Below, piece by piece: positions 1 to 6,977 of a DNA stretch of 18,491 nucleotides. The position numbers and the translations under genes were made by a program. Each line of letters starts with the position of its first letter. Within the stretch, counting starts at the first letter, position 1. Location: positions 1 to 18,491 of the forward strand of contig JAISBH010000064.1 in assembly GCA_031266295.1 (NCBI GenBank), read 5' to 3'. The notes beneath the pieces are model-generated. The model did no database searches, was not told the DNA's origin, and saw only the letters and a program-made list of their open reading frames with translations. The stretch comes from Oscillospiraceae bacterium. Lineage in GTDB: Bacteria > Bacillota > Clostridia > Christensenellales > Aristaeellaceae.

Positions 1-70
1 TCTATGGGCGATAGAGGTTGGAGGGACGGAGCAACGCTGCTTGCAAACCACATCGTAACCGACAGCCCTC

Positions 71-107
71 ATCGCCCCCCGTAGGGGGAGATGTCGCCGC
101 AGCGACA
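71..107. repeat. Palindromic intergenic repeat, copy A
   Basis: A C-run/G-run palindrome (ATCGCCCCCC, then GTA, then GGGGGAGAT) is followed by the small palindrome TGTCGCCGCAGCGACA at 92-107. The 12-mer CGCCGCAGCGAC at 95-106 occurs again at 8517-8528 and in inverse form at 8492-8503. The GGGGAGATG motif is shared with the element at 2676-2782. A run of nine G follows at 110-118. All copies are intergenic, so this looks like a dispersed palindromic repeat rather than a gene. Its function is unknown. Confidence 0.6.
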
Positions 108-159
108 GAGGGGGGGGGAACCCCGCACCCCCGGTCTCCGTTCCAAACCCGGGGGAGGT

Positions 160-187
160 CGGGAGGGGGACGTGAGTCCCCCTCCCG
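160..187. repeat. Perfect 12-bp hairpin downstream of glgD
   Basis: The arms CGGGAGGGGGAC (160-171) and GTCCCCCTCCCG (176-187) pair perfectly around a GTGA loop. The hairpin lies about 33 bases past the glgD stop on the minus strand. No U-run follows it on that strand, so it is a poor classical intrinsic terminator, though it could still slow transcription or protect the 3' end of the mRNA. It sits in a G/C block (about 110-187) with several G-tracts. The rest of 1-219 shows no supportable gene. Confidence 0.6.
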
Positions 188-219
188 AAGGCGCGGACGC
201 GCCGCCGCGCCGCCTCCCG

Positions 220-1350
220 CTATATAATCACGTTCTTCGCTATAACAATCGGGTACGACGAGTGCCCGACCAACCGCCCGTCGGCGCGAACCACCGCCTG
301 TTTATCTAGGATGCAGTAATCCAGCGACGCTCCGGTCTCTATCTGCGCATCCTGCATCACAATGCAGTTGCGCACAACAGCTCCCTTCTCCACGCTGACT
401 CCCCTGAACAGCACGCTGTTCTCGACCGTGCCGTCCACGCAGCATCCATCAGCTACTAGACTGTTAACCACACGCGCGTCTGAACCATAACTCGCGGCCA
501 TATCGTCGCGCACCTTAGTAAGAATAGGCCGATCCGGCGCAAACACAGCTTGGCGCGCCTGCGCATCCAGCAGCGACATATTCATCTGAAAATATGACTG
601 CACCGAATCTATCCGCCAGTAACGCCCGCTGAACGCGTGCCCATATATCTTCAGCCCGCCCTCGATAACCAAGCGCTGAATCACGTTCCTGCGGAAATGA
701 TGCATCCCGTTCGCTACAGCTTGATCAACCAGATAGCGCAGCAGTTCGCGGCGCAGCAAATATACCTCCAGCAACTCATTTGGATAACTAGGTACGGACG
801 GATTAATCTCTATGCCTACGATACGCTCGTTCTCATCAATGTTCAGGTAGGCGTAATCCTCGCGGCGCGCGCCTGGTGAGAGCTGCGGCTGGTGCGCGTA
901 CAGCATCGTCAGATCCGCGTCTCGCGACACGTGCAGGTCGATCATCTGGGACAAATCGACATTGCACAGATAATGGCTGTTGGAGAGTATAACATACTCC
1001 TGCTTCGAGCGGCGCAAATATCCCGTGTTCGAGGACAGCGCCTCCAGCATTCCCGAATACAGCCCCGTATTCTCATGCGACAGGAACGGCGGCAGAATCA
1101 GCAGACCGTCGTTTTTACCGTGCAAATCCCATTCCTTACCCGAGCCTAAGTGATCCATCAGCGAGTGATAGTTCTTCTGAGTGATGACGCCGACGTTGCG
1201 CACGCCCGCGTTGACCAGGCAGGACATGATAAAGTCTATCAAGCGATAGCGTCCCGCCACTGGTAGCGCGGCGACCGCGCGTTGTGCGGCCAGCTCGCGC
1301 AGGTTCGGATTCTGTTCGCCCGTGTATATAATGCCCATAACGTTTGCCAT
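220..1350 (-). CDS. glgD: GlgD, glucose-1-phosphate adenylyltransferase regulatory-type subunit
   Basis: A 376-residue paralogue of GlgC. The N-terminal nucleotidyltransferase fold is recognisable (residues 34-40 GRYRLIDF-like, 86-89 LPPF), and the C-terminal part has left-handed beta-helix hexapeptide repeats (about 280-360). The glycine-rich GGxGxRL nucleotide loop of GlgC is absent. The GlgC catalytic tripeptide GDH is replaced by NSH in LSNSHYL (about 122-128). In Bacillota, GlgD forms a complex with GlgC and raises its activity, making ADP-glucose for glycogen in the cytoplasm; here it is most likely non-catalytic. The ATG at 1350 was chosen because GGGAGG, encoded in the last glgC codons, lies just upstream and because family members begin MANVMGII. 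An in-frame start at 1413 would lie inside glgC. Only two bases separate it from the glgC stop, so translation is probably coupled. Confidence 0.93.
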   Translation of the reverse strand: MANVMGIIYTGEQNPNLRELAAQRAVAALPVAGRYRLIDFIMSCLVNAGVRNVGVITQKNYHSLMDHLGSGKEWDLHGKNDGLLILPPFLSHENTGLYSGMLEALSSNTGYLRRSKQEYVILSNSHYLCNVDLSQMIDLHVSRDADLTMLYAHQPQLSPGARREDYAYLNIDENERIVGIEINPSVPSYPNELLEVYLLRRELLRYLVDQAVANGMHHFRRNVIQRLVIEGGLKIYGHAFSGRYWRIDSVQSYFQMNMSLLDAQARQAVFAPDRPILTKVRDDMAASYGSDARVVNSLVADGCCVDGTVENSVLFRGVSVEKGAVVRNCIVMQDAQIETGASLDYCILDKQAVVRADGRLVGHSSYPIVIAKNVII

Positions 1351-1352
1351 CG

Positions 1353-2573
1353 TTACGCGCCTCCCTTGTCGGATGCCGCAGGCTCGAGCGCGGCCATGGA
1401 TTCTTCGCAGCACTGTTCTCCTGCTGAAACCGATTGACCGGGAGCGAGCGTGATGCCCTGACCTACTACCGCGATAAGCCCTGTTGGTTCGCCGACCTTA
1501 CAGCCCGCACTGATTACCGCACTCTCGGCTATTATCGCTCGCTCCACCCTCGCCCCTGAGCGTATCACCGCGCCGGGCATCACGACCGCATCCTTGACCA
1601 GCGCGCCCGCTTCGACCGTCACACCAGCGAAGAGCACGCTGTGTTCTACGTCGCCATGCACCTCGCATCCCTCGGTGATCAGGCTATCGCGCACCCTCGA
1701 TCCCGCTGACAGGTAGTGCGGCGGCATACCTGGATTTCTCGCGTATATGCGCCAATTTTTATCGTGCAGGTTGATCGGGAGCGACGGTCCGAGCAGATCC
1801 ATATTCGCTTCCCACAGGCTCTCGATGGTGCCTACGTCCTTCCAATAACCCTTGAACGCGTAGGCGAACAGCCGCTGCCCGTCGCCGAGCATACGCGGTA
1901 TGATGTTCTTGCCGAAGTCGTTGGAGGAGTTGGGATCAGCCTCATCCAGTTCGAGATACTGGCGCAGCTTACTCCATGTGAACACGTATACACCCATTGA
2001 AGCCTTGTTGCTACGCGCGTGCTTGGGTTTCTCCTCAAATTCAGTGACGCGTTCCTCGGCGTCCGCATTCATTATGCCGAACCTGGACGTTTCCTCCCAA
2101 GGAACCTCAAGCACGGCGATCGTCACATCCGCGTCGTTCTTGCGGTGCGCCTGCAGCATCTGCGCGTAATCCATCTTGTATATGTGGTCTCCGGACAATA
2201 CCAATACATAGGTCGGATTATACTGTTGAATGAAGCCTATGTTCTGATAGATGGCGTTGGCCGTGCCGCGGTACCATTCACCGCGCTTGGCCGTCATATA
2301 GGGCGGCAGAACAAACACACCGCCGTTGCTCAGGTCGAGATCCCATGGCTGACCCGCCCCGATGTAGCTGTTCAGCTCCAGCGGGCGATATTGTGTCAGA
2401 ACCCCAACCGTGTCAATTCCAGAGTTGCTGCAGTTGGATAGCGGGAAGTCGATTATGCGATACTTCCCGCCGAACGGTACCGCCGGTTTGGCCATACTCT
2501 GGGTCAGTATGCCCAGGCGGCTTCCTTGCCCGCCGGCCAGCAGCATGGCGACGCATTCCTTATTTCTCGGCAT
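1353..2573 (-). CDS. glgC: GlgC, glucose-1-phosphate adenylyltransferase
   Basis: Makes ADP-glucose from ATP and glucose-1-phosphate, the committed step of bacterial glycogen synthesis, in the cytoplasm. The 406 residues match the usual family length. Visible motifs are the nucleotide loop GGQGSRL (14-20), KPAVPFGGKYRIIDF (29-43), the catalytic SGDHIYKMDY segment (127-136), the glucose-1-phosphate-contacting EEKPK (180-184) and GYWKDVGT (242-249). A beta-helix domain runs from about residue 290. The last residues are a short Cys/Ala-rich tail. It is the first gene of a two-gene operon with glgD. The promoter is an extended -10 box about 26 bases upstream of the start, and a GAAGGGGG-type ribosome site precedes the ATG. 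No glgA, glgB or glgP is present within the window. Confidence 0.96.
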   Translation of the reverse strand: MPRNKECVAMLLAGGQGSRLGILTQSMAKPAVPFGGKYRIIDFPLSNCSNSGIDTVGVLTQYRPLELNSYIGAGQPWDLDLSNGGVFVLPPYMTAKRGEWYRGTANAIYQNIGFIQQYNPTYVLVLSGDHIYKMDYAQMLQAHRKNDADVTIAVLEVPWEETSRFGIMNADAEERVTEFEEKPKHARSNKASMGVYVFTWSKLRQYLELDEADPNSSNDFGKNIIPRMLGDGQRLFAYAFKGYWKDVGTIESLWEANMDLLGPSLPINLHDKNWRIYARNPGMPPHYLSAGSRVRDSLITEGCEVHGDVEHSVLFAGVTVEAGALVKDAVVMPGAVIRSGARVERAIIAESAVISAGCKVGEPTGLIAVVGQGITLAPGQSVSAGEQCCEESMAALEPAASDKGGA

Positions 2574-2598
2574 AAGCTTGAGCCCCCTTCATAAGGGC

Positions 2599-2607
2599 AG
2601 TATACCA
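2599..2607 (-). promoter_or_regulatory. Extended -10 promoter of glgC-glgD
   Basis: Read on the minus strand this is TGGTATACT, that is TG-N plus TATACT, a good extended -10 element. A -35 at the usual distance is poor (TAGTTT), which is common for extended -10 promoters. It would give a leader of only about 20 bases before the glgC ATG at 2573. Confidence 0.55.
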
Positions 2608-2675
2608 TAGAGTTGGCACAAAAACTAGTGCAGATTGCGTAGAAAGTAGCGGAGTTTCACTCCGTCGGCTGTGTG

Positions 2676-2782
2676 CGGCATCTCCCCCGGAGGAGGCGAG
2701 TTAGGCGCTAACGCCGGAAACATTGACAGCGTACGCGGCAAGTTGGCTGTCTATACCCCATCGATTCTCTGGGGAGATGCCG
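2676..2782. repeat. Folded inverted-repeat element (repeat family copy B)
   Basis: The ends CGGCATCTCCCC (2676-2687) and GGGGAGATGCCG (2771-2782) are perfect 12-bp inverted repeats. Inside are further hairpins: GTTAG/CTAAC (2700-2704 with 2708-2712), GACAGC/GCTGTC (2725-2730 with 2746-2751) and CCCCA/TGGGG (2756-2760 with 2770-2774), the last competing with the outer stem. A small hairpin CGGAGT-TTC-ACTCCG lies just outside at 2650-2664. No open reading frame is supported. It could be a small non-autonomous element or a structured RNA. It shares GGGGAGATG and a GTCGC-type motif with the copies near 71-107 and 8484-8528. Confidence 0.5.
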
Positions 2783-2822
2783 TCGCGGTATTGGTTATCC
2801 TGCTAAACCCCTAAATCCAAAC

Positions 2823-2862
2823 GCCCGGGTTATGAGCAGATCTCCTCGCCCATAACCCGGGC
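2823..2862 (-). terminator. Likely terminator of the Gfo/Idh/MocA gene
   Basis: The arms GCCCGGGTTATG (2823-2834) and CATAACCCGGGC (2851-2862) pair perfectly over 12 bp with a 16-base loop. On the minus strand the hairpin begins 18 bases after the stop codon at 2881 and is followed by a moderately T-rich stretch (GTTTGGATTT). On the plus strand a T-rich stretch also follows, so it may work both ways, but no plus-strand gene enters it. Confidence 0.7.
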
Positions 2863-2880
2863 TTTAGATTTCATCGACTG

Positions 2881-3969
2881 CTAGAAATACACCGGCTTGC
2901 CCGTCTTGGCGGATTCGTAAATCGCCTCCAGCAGTTGAGTGACGACATACGCCTGTTCCGGCTTCGTGGTCAGCTCTGTACCCTTGAGGATGTGATCGTA
3001 CCACGCGCGCGCTTCCAGATCGGCGGGGCCGATATCATTCTCGCCTTCGAAGAACGCCGCGCCGCCCACCTTCATCTCGGGGGTCCAGGTATACATGCGG
3101 CTGTTCTTCTCGCCGTTGATACGCAGGTTGTTCGGGTCCTCGCCGATCATATCAGCGCCGCCCTTGGTGCCGGAGAGCATCGTCTTGGCTTCGTGAACGA
3201 ACAACGTATTCAGCGCCCAGCTCGCCTCCAGGTTGATCGTAGCGCCGTTCTTCATGCGGATAAATCCAAACGCCGCGTCCTCGACGGTGAACTTCTCTGG
3301 ATCCCACGGACCCCACGCGTTCGCGGAGTCCTTATTGCCGGCCAGTTCGCGATACTTTGTGCCGACGACCATCTCCGGCTCATAGTTGTCCATCAGCCAT
3401 AGCGTCAGATCGAGCGCGTGGGTACCGATATCGATCAGAGGCCCGCCGCCCTGCTTTTCCTCATCCAGGAACACACCCCAGGTTGGGACGGCGCGGCGGC
3501 GGATCGCCAAGGCGCGGGCGTAATACACCTCGCCCAGTTCGCCGTCCTCGCAGATCTTCTTGAGGTATAGGCTGTCAGGGCGGAAACGGTTCTGGTAGCC
3601 GATGGTCAGTTTCTTGCCGGTACGCTTGGCGGCATCCACCATTTTCTTCGCTTCGGCGGAGTTGATCGCCATAGGCTTCTCGCACATGACGTGCTTGCCC
3701 GCCTCCAGCGCGTCCACCGTGATCGGGCTGTGGCTGCTGTTGGGCGTCAGCACGTGCACTACATCCAGATTCAGCTTGAGCAGTTCCTTGTAATCCTCGA
3801 ATACCTTCGCGTCCTCGACGCCGTATTTTTTCGCTGCCTTCTCCGCCTTCTCAGGGATGATGTCGCAGAAGGCGATCAGTTCGACTTCCTTGATGCGCTT
3901 GAGCGCGGGCAGATGCTTGCCGTTGGCGATGCCGCCGCAGCCGATGATACCGACCTGAAGTTTAGCCAT
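2881..3969 (-). CDS. Gfo/Idh/MocA family NAD(P)-dependent oxidoreductase
   Basis: A 362-residue cytoplasmic dehydrogenase of the glucose-fructose oxidoreductase / inositol dehydrogenase family, which oxidises or reduces hydroxyls of sugars and cyclitols. The Rossmann nucleotide loop is GIIGCGGIA (7-15). The family signature CEKP lies at 96-99, with the expected catalytic lysine K98. The substrate-side motif DIGTHALD (180-187) supplies H184. The start at 3969 was chosen over 4050 because AGGAGG stands 10 bases upstream and the Rossmann strand begins directly after it. It is divergent from a sugar phosphate isomerase-like gene, which suggests related substrates, but the substrate cannot be read from sequence. 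In the coenzyme-fold region I read, Ile codons are ATC, unlike the ATA-rich neighbour, which may reflect high expression. Confidence 0.9.
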   Translation of the reverse strand: MAKLQVGIIGCGGIANGKHLPALKRIKEVELIAFCDIIPEKAEKAAKKYGVEDAKVFEDYKELLKLNLDVVHVLTPNSSHSPITVDALEAGKHVMCEKPMAINSAEAKKMVDAAKRTGKKLTIGYQNRFRPDSLYLKKICEDGELGEVYYARALAIRRRAVPTWGVFLDEEKQGGGPLIDIGTHALDLTLWLMDNYEPEMVVGTKYRELAGNKDSANAWGPWDPEKFTVEDAAFGFIRMKNGATINLEASWALNTLFVHEAKTMLSGTKGGADMIGEDPNNLRINGEKNSRMYTWTPEMKVGGAAFFEGENDIGPADLEARAWYDHILKGTELTTKPEQAYVVTQLLEAIYESAKTGKPVYF

Positions 3970-4021
3970 GCTTGCTTGTCCTCCTGTGCGCGCGTCTGTT
4001 GCACGCATTATCGTCACAAGC

Positions 4022-4050
4022 ATTGTACAGCTTTTTCCACTCCGTTTCAA
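4022..4050 (-). promoter_or_regulatory. Sigma-A-type promoter of the Gfo/Idh/MocA gene
   Basis: On the minus strand, TTGAAA (4045-4050) and TACAAT (4022-4027) are separated by exactly 17 bases, close to the sigma-A consensus. The start of transcription would fall near 4015, giving a leader of about 45 bases before the ATG at 3969. Confidence 0.7.
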
Positions 4051-4133
4051 CCGCGTTTTTATTAGCGTTCTAACCGAAATTCCAACAGTTTACGCCGAAC
4101 CGTCAGGAGCATATCGCGCCTAGATCGATTGCG

Positions 4134-4162
4134 TTGCTTCGGCTTGTCTTTATTGCTATAAT
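4134..4162 (+). promoter_or_regulatory. Sigma-A-type promoter of the TIM-barrel gene
   Basis: TTGCTT (4134-4139), a 17-base spacer, then a perfect TATAAT (4157-4162) preceded by TGC, so an extended -10. It drives the gene starting at 4219 and is separated by about 85 bases from the divergent promoter at 4022-4050, leaving room for a shared regulator site. I see no clear operator palindrome there. Confidence 0.75.
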
Positions 4163-4218
4163 GTGATTCATAGCATAATTTATGGTATGACGCAGAACAA
4201 GATTCAGGAGGGCGCGAA

Positions 4219-5040
4219 GTGAGCGGGATAAAACTGGGAACAGGCACGTACATAGTGCGCGAGGACGCGGCGCGCGATCTGTTCGCCGTGATGGAGCGGC
4301 TGGCGGCGATTGGCTACGACGGTATCGAGCTGCTGGGATTCAATGGCAAGAAACCGTCAGCGATAAAGGCGAAGGCTGACGCGCTGGGCATAACAGTGAT
4401 GGGCGATCACGTGAGCGCCGTTTCGTTCCTGGCCGATCCGGACCGGACGATCTCCGACCATCTCGAGTTAGGCGCAGAAACGGTAGTAATCAGCTGGCCG
4501 GGCGATATACCGCGCTCACCATGGCTGCCGGAATATCAAGCAATGACCGTCAAGATCGCGGGGCTTAGCGAGCGCCTATTAGCTGAAGGCATACAACCGC
4601 TATTCCACAACCACGGCGGCGACTTCGAGAGCGCGCCCGCGCATTTTGACGCCGTACTGGACGCAATACCAGGCATGGGCGCAGAACCCGACATCGGCTG
4701 GATGATTGTTGCGGGGGTCGATCCGATATTCTACCTGGAGAAGTACAGGGAGCGCACGCCGGTCATACACCTGAAGGATGTATACTTCGAGAATTGGTCG
4801 CTGCTGGGGGACAAGGACCATCTGCCGATGACGCGCGGAGATAAGTCGCGCGGATCGTTCGAGTTCCGGCCGACCGGTTACGGCGTGGCGCCGAACGCGT
4901 TGCTCGCGCCGTATTATCTGGCGTGCAGTCCGAGATGGATACTGGTGGATCACGATCTGGCGTATGACCGCGATCCATACGAGGATCTGCGGATAAGTTT
5001 GGATTATGTGCGTGGATTGCTGAAGATCTCGCAGCAATAG
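4219..5040 (+). CDS. Sugar phosphate isomerase/epimerase family protein (xylose isomerase-like TIM barrel)
   Basis: A 273-residue protein of the AP-endonuclease-2 / xylose isomerase-like barrel family (IolE, IolI and hydroxypyruvate isomerase relatives). These enzymes isomerise, epimerise or dehydrate sugars and inositols with a divalent metal. Probable metal or catalytic positions are E37 in GYDGIELLG, HNH (130-132), D158 in PDIGW, H184 in HLKD, and D244/D246 in VDHD, where many relatives have Glu. It starts with GTG at 4219, set by AGGAGG at 4206-4211, seven bases upstream. Divergent from the Gfo/Idh/MocA gene, a common pairing in sugar or inositol catabolism. The exact substrate is unknown. 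Eleven of its 19 Ile codons are ATA by my hand count, unusual for a GC-rich gene. Confidence 0.85.
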   Translation: MSGIKLGTGTYIVREDAARDLFAVMERLAAIGYDGIELLGFNGKKPSAIKAKADALGITVMGDHVSAVSFLADPDRTISDHLELGAETVVISWPGDIPRSPWLPEYQAMTVKIAGLSERLLAEGIQPLFHNHGGDFESAPAHFDAVLDAIPGMGAEPDIGWMIVAGVDPIFYLEKYRERTPVIHLKDVYFENWSLLGDKDHLPMTRGDKSRGSFEFRPTGYGVAPNALLAPYYLACSPRWILVDHDLAYDRDPYEDLRISLDYVRGLLKISQQ

Positions 5041-5057
5041 GTATCATCGCGCCGCGC

Positions 5058-5681
5058 TCAATCATTCCCGCACATTATAACCCAATAACCGCTCTCACGA
5101 TCGATTCTCTCCACTCGTGAGAACCACTCGCCCAGCCACTTCATTGCGGAGGGCGCGCCCTGCTGTTTGCGCCACACCAATACAAGACGGCCTGCGTCCA
5201 TCATGCGCGCGGTCGCCTCCAATATCAATCGCTGAACGGTCGGCTTCCCCGCGCGGATGGGCGGGTTTGTCAGTATCCAATCAAACATGCCTGCGACGCC
5301 GGCCAGACCGTCGCTCTCGACCGCGCGTGCGCGGGATTCGCTCAAGCCGTTCCGGCGAATATTCTCATTGGTCAGTAACACGGCGCGCGGGTTGACGTCG
5401 CTCATCGTGACGTCCAACGCGGGGTTCCTTGACGCCAGCGTGATACCCAGCGCGCCCCATCCGCATCCCAGATCGAGCGCGCGGCCGCTCATCGGCTCGA
5501 ACGGCTTCATTGCGTCGAGCAGTATGCGCGTCCCTTCGTCCAATCCGCCGCGCGAGAATACACCGGCGTCAGTAGCAAACGTCAGTTCATTAGCGCCGTC
5601 AGTCACGGTCAGCTCACACGGGCGGTGGAGCGTATCGGATGGCGGCGTAAAGTAGTGGCTGGAGAAACGCGAAGCGGGCAT
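5058..5681 (-). CDS. RsmC-like class I SAM-dependent methyltransferase
   Basis: A 207-residue protein of the small methyltransferase (MTS) domain family, whose members methylate guanine N2 in ribosomal RNA (RsmC targets 16S G1207). The SAM-binding motif I is DLGCGWG (70-76), the acidic motif II residue is around D95 in SDVNP, and the target-base motif IV is NPPI (139-142). Its length is that of the single-domain Bacillota form, without the extra N-terminal domain of E. coli RsmC. The start at 5681 is set by AAGGAG seven bases upstream; an upstream in-frame start at 5738 has no such site. It converges on the TIM-barrel gene with only 17 bases between stops and no terminator visible. Exact rRNA position is inferred from family, not shown. 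Confidence 0.87.
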   Translation of the reverse strand: MPASRFSSHYFTPPSDTLHRPCELTVTDGANELTFATDAGVFSRGGLDEGTRILLDAMKPFEPMSGRALDLGCGWGALGITLASRNPALDVTMSDVNPRAVLLTNENIRRNGLSESRARAVESDGLAGVAGMFDWILTNPPIRAGKPTVQRLILEATARMMDAGRLVLVWRKQQGAPSAMKWLGEWFSRVERIDRESGYWVIMCGND

Positions 5682-5763
5682 GACGACACTCCTTGCGGAA
5701 TAGTATGGCTGGGAGACCAGTTTTGTCGAATACCGCAAATACCATTATGAAAGGGGTGTTTTG

Positions 5764-6153
5764 ATGGATAACGAGAACTTAATCGGCAAGATCGTTGATT
5801 TCTTCGGCGGGCTGATCAAGGGGAACAGTGCCGATGCGTTCAACGACGCCGGAGAATTGTCTGGATTGAGGCTGCCCGACACAGTCACTCCCTCCGATTT
5901 CAGCGAGATAATCGGGTTGCTGAAAAGTTTCCTTAGCTCCAGTGAGATCCAATCGGTAGCCGTGGAAACACGCAATCATCTGTCTGCGGCCGTTGTCGAG
6001 GCGGAGAAGTCAGGCGCAGAGGCGGGCTGGACCAAACTCAAGGGGCTGATCGGCAGCACGCGCGCGGAAGAACTGGTGCAGCCTCTTCTCGCTTTCGCGT
6101 TCAAACATCAAGGGAAGTTCGCTTCCGTGCTAAAGACACTTATGGGAACATGA
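5764..6153 (+). CDS. Small hypothetical protein, unrecognised
   Basis: A 129-residue protein I cannot assign. It has no signal peptide, transmembrane segment or cysteine. The sequence suggests mostly amphipathic helices: IGKIVDFFGGLIKG near the start, FSEIIGLLKSFLSS around 48-61, a charged Ala/Glu-rich helix around 66-84, and LVQPLLAFAFKH near 105-116. The ATG at 5764 is favoured because AAAGGGG ends seven bases upstream; the TTG immediately before it (5761) is also possible but too close. It is divergent from the methyltransferase and converges on the pseudouridine synthase, with a shared hairpin terminator. The good ribosome site and clean open frame support a real gene. Confidence 0.7.
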   Translation: MDNENLIGKIVDFFGGLIKGNSADAFNDAGELSGLRLPDTVTPSDFSEIIGLLKSFLSSSEIQSVAVETRNHLSAAVVEAEKSGAEAGWTKLKGLIGSTRAEELVQPLLAFAFKHQGKFASVLKTLMGT

Positions 6154-6181
6154 TTCACGTTTATCCGCCTAACAATCAAGT

Positions 6182-6205
6182 CAGGCTCAGCGCGCGCTGA
6201 GCCTG
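6182..6205. terminator. Bidirectional hairpin between convergent genes
   Basis: CAGGCTCAGC (6182-6191) and GCTGAGCCTG (6196-6205) form a perfect 10-bp stem around GCGC. It lies 28 bases after the stop of the plus-strand small gene and 15 bases after the stop of the minus-strand pseudouridine synthase. U-runs are weak on both sides, so termination may be partial or factor-assisted. Confidence 0.55.
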
Positions 6206-6220
6206 TTCGCCTGTCGCTTG

Positions 6221-6955
6221 TTATGACCCGTCCGCACCGCAGATCTCTCTCAGAGCTGATTCTTCCGCTGGGGTCAAGGCGCGGCACGCGCCGGGGCGCA
6301 GCATAGCGTCCAGTCGCAGCGGGCCAATGGAAAGCCTCGTCAGCGCCATGACTGTGCGCCCCCTTACCGCGAACATCCGCTTCACCTGATGATACTTGCC
6401 TTCCTGCACGGTCACCAGCGCGGCCAGCTTATCCGACGGGTCACGCGTCAGCCGCGCGGGCAACGCCTTATACCCGCCCAGCGGTATACCCGACTCAAAT
6501 GCCTCGATGTCGGCGTCGATTATCGGCGCGTCGAGCGTCGCCCTATACAGCTTATCGACATGCCGCTTGGGGTGTATCAGTCTATGCGCCAAGTCACCGT
6601 CGCTTGTGAACAGCAGCAGTCCCGTCGTATCCATATCCAGTCGCCCTACGGGCATCAGCTTCCTGGTTCTCCATTTATCCGGCAGCAGGCTCATCACCGT
6701 GCTATGAAGCCCGTCGCCGTTCGCGGTCAGCACACCAGCCGGTTTGTTCATCATCACGACCGGCGCGGGAGCGCTGATGATAAGTTCGCCATCAAACGCC
6801 ACGCGATCCTTCGCGGGATCGACATGCAGCGCTCCGTTGCGCTCCACCTCGCCGTTCACGGTCACGCGATCCTCCCTGATTATCCCGCGTATCTCGCTGC
6901 GCGTGCCGTACCCTTGACCAGTCAGCAGCCTATCCAGCCTCACAACATGCGACAT
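6221..6955 (-). CDS. RsuA/RluB/E/F-family pseudouridine synthase
   Basis: A 244-residue rRNA pseudouridine synthase that isomerises a uridine in 16S or 23S rRNA. An S4 RNA-binding domain occupies about 1-60 (RLDRLLTGQGYGTRSE near the start). The catalytic domain has MMNKPAGVLT (68-77) and the signature GRLDMDTTGLLL (104-115), with catalytic D107. KLYRATL-type and QVKRMF motifs follow, as in the family. RsuA (16S position 516) is the nearest description, but the site cannot be proved from sequence. The ATG at 6955 has GAGGTG about ten bases upstream. It follows the membrane protein gene by 22 bases and is probably transcribed with it. Confidence 0.9.
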   Translation of the reverse strand: MSHVVRLDRLLTGQGYGTRSEIRGIIREDRVTVNGEVERNGALHVDPAKDRVAFDGELIISAPAPVVMMNKPAGVLTANGDGLHSTVMSLLPDKWRTRKLMPVGRLDMDTTGLLLFTSDGDLAHRLIHPKRHVDKLYRATLDAPIIDADIEAFESGIPLGGYKALPARLTRDPSDKLAALVTVQEGKYHQVKRMFAVRGRTVMALTRLSIGPLRLDAMLRPGACRALTPAEESALREICGADGS

Positions 6956-6977
6956 TCAGCGCTGTCACCTCGTTTTG

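Noticed and set aside
160..187. Classical intrinsic terminator for glgD
   Set aside because: The stem is perfect but no U-run follows on the minus strand, so it is listed as a hairpin/repeat only.
18..309. Two overlapping plus-strand reading frames (18-227 and 91-309)
   Set aside because: They run through the G/C-rich palindromic block and the end of glgD, have Arg/Pro/Gly-biased composition, no convincing ribosome site and no family resemblance.
5723..5752. TTGTCG-17-TATGAA as promoter for the small gene at 5764
   Set aside because: The predicted transcript would begin after the AAAGGGG ribosome site, so it could not produce a properly led mRNA.
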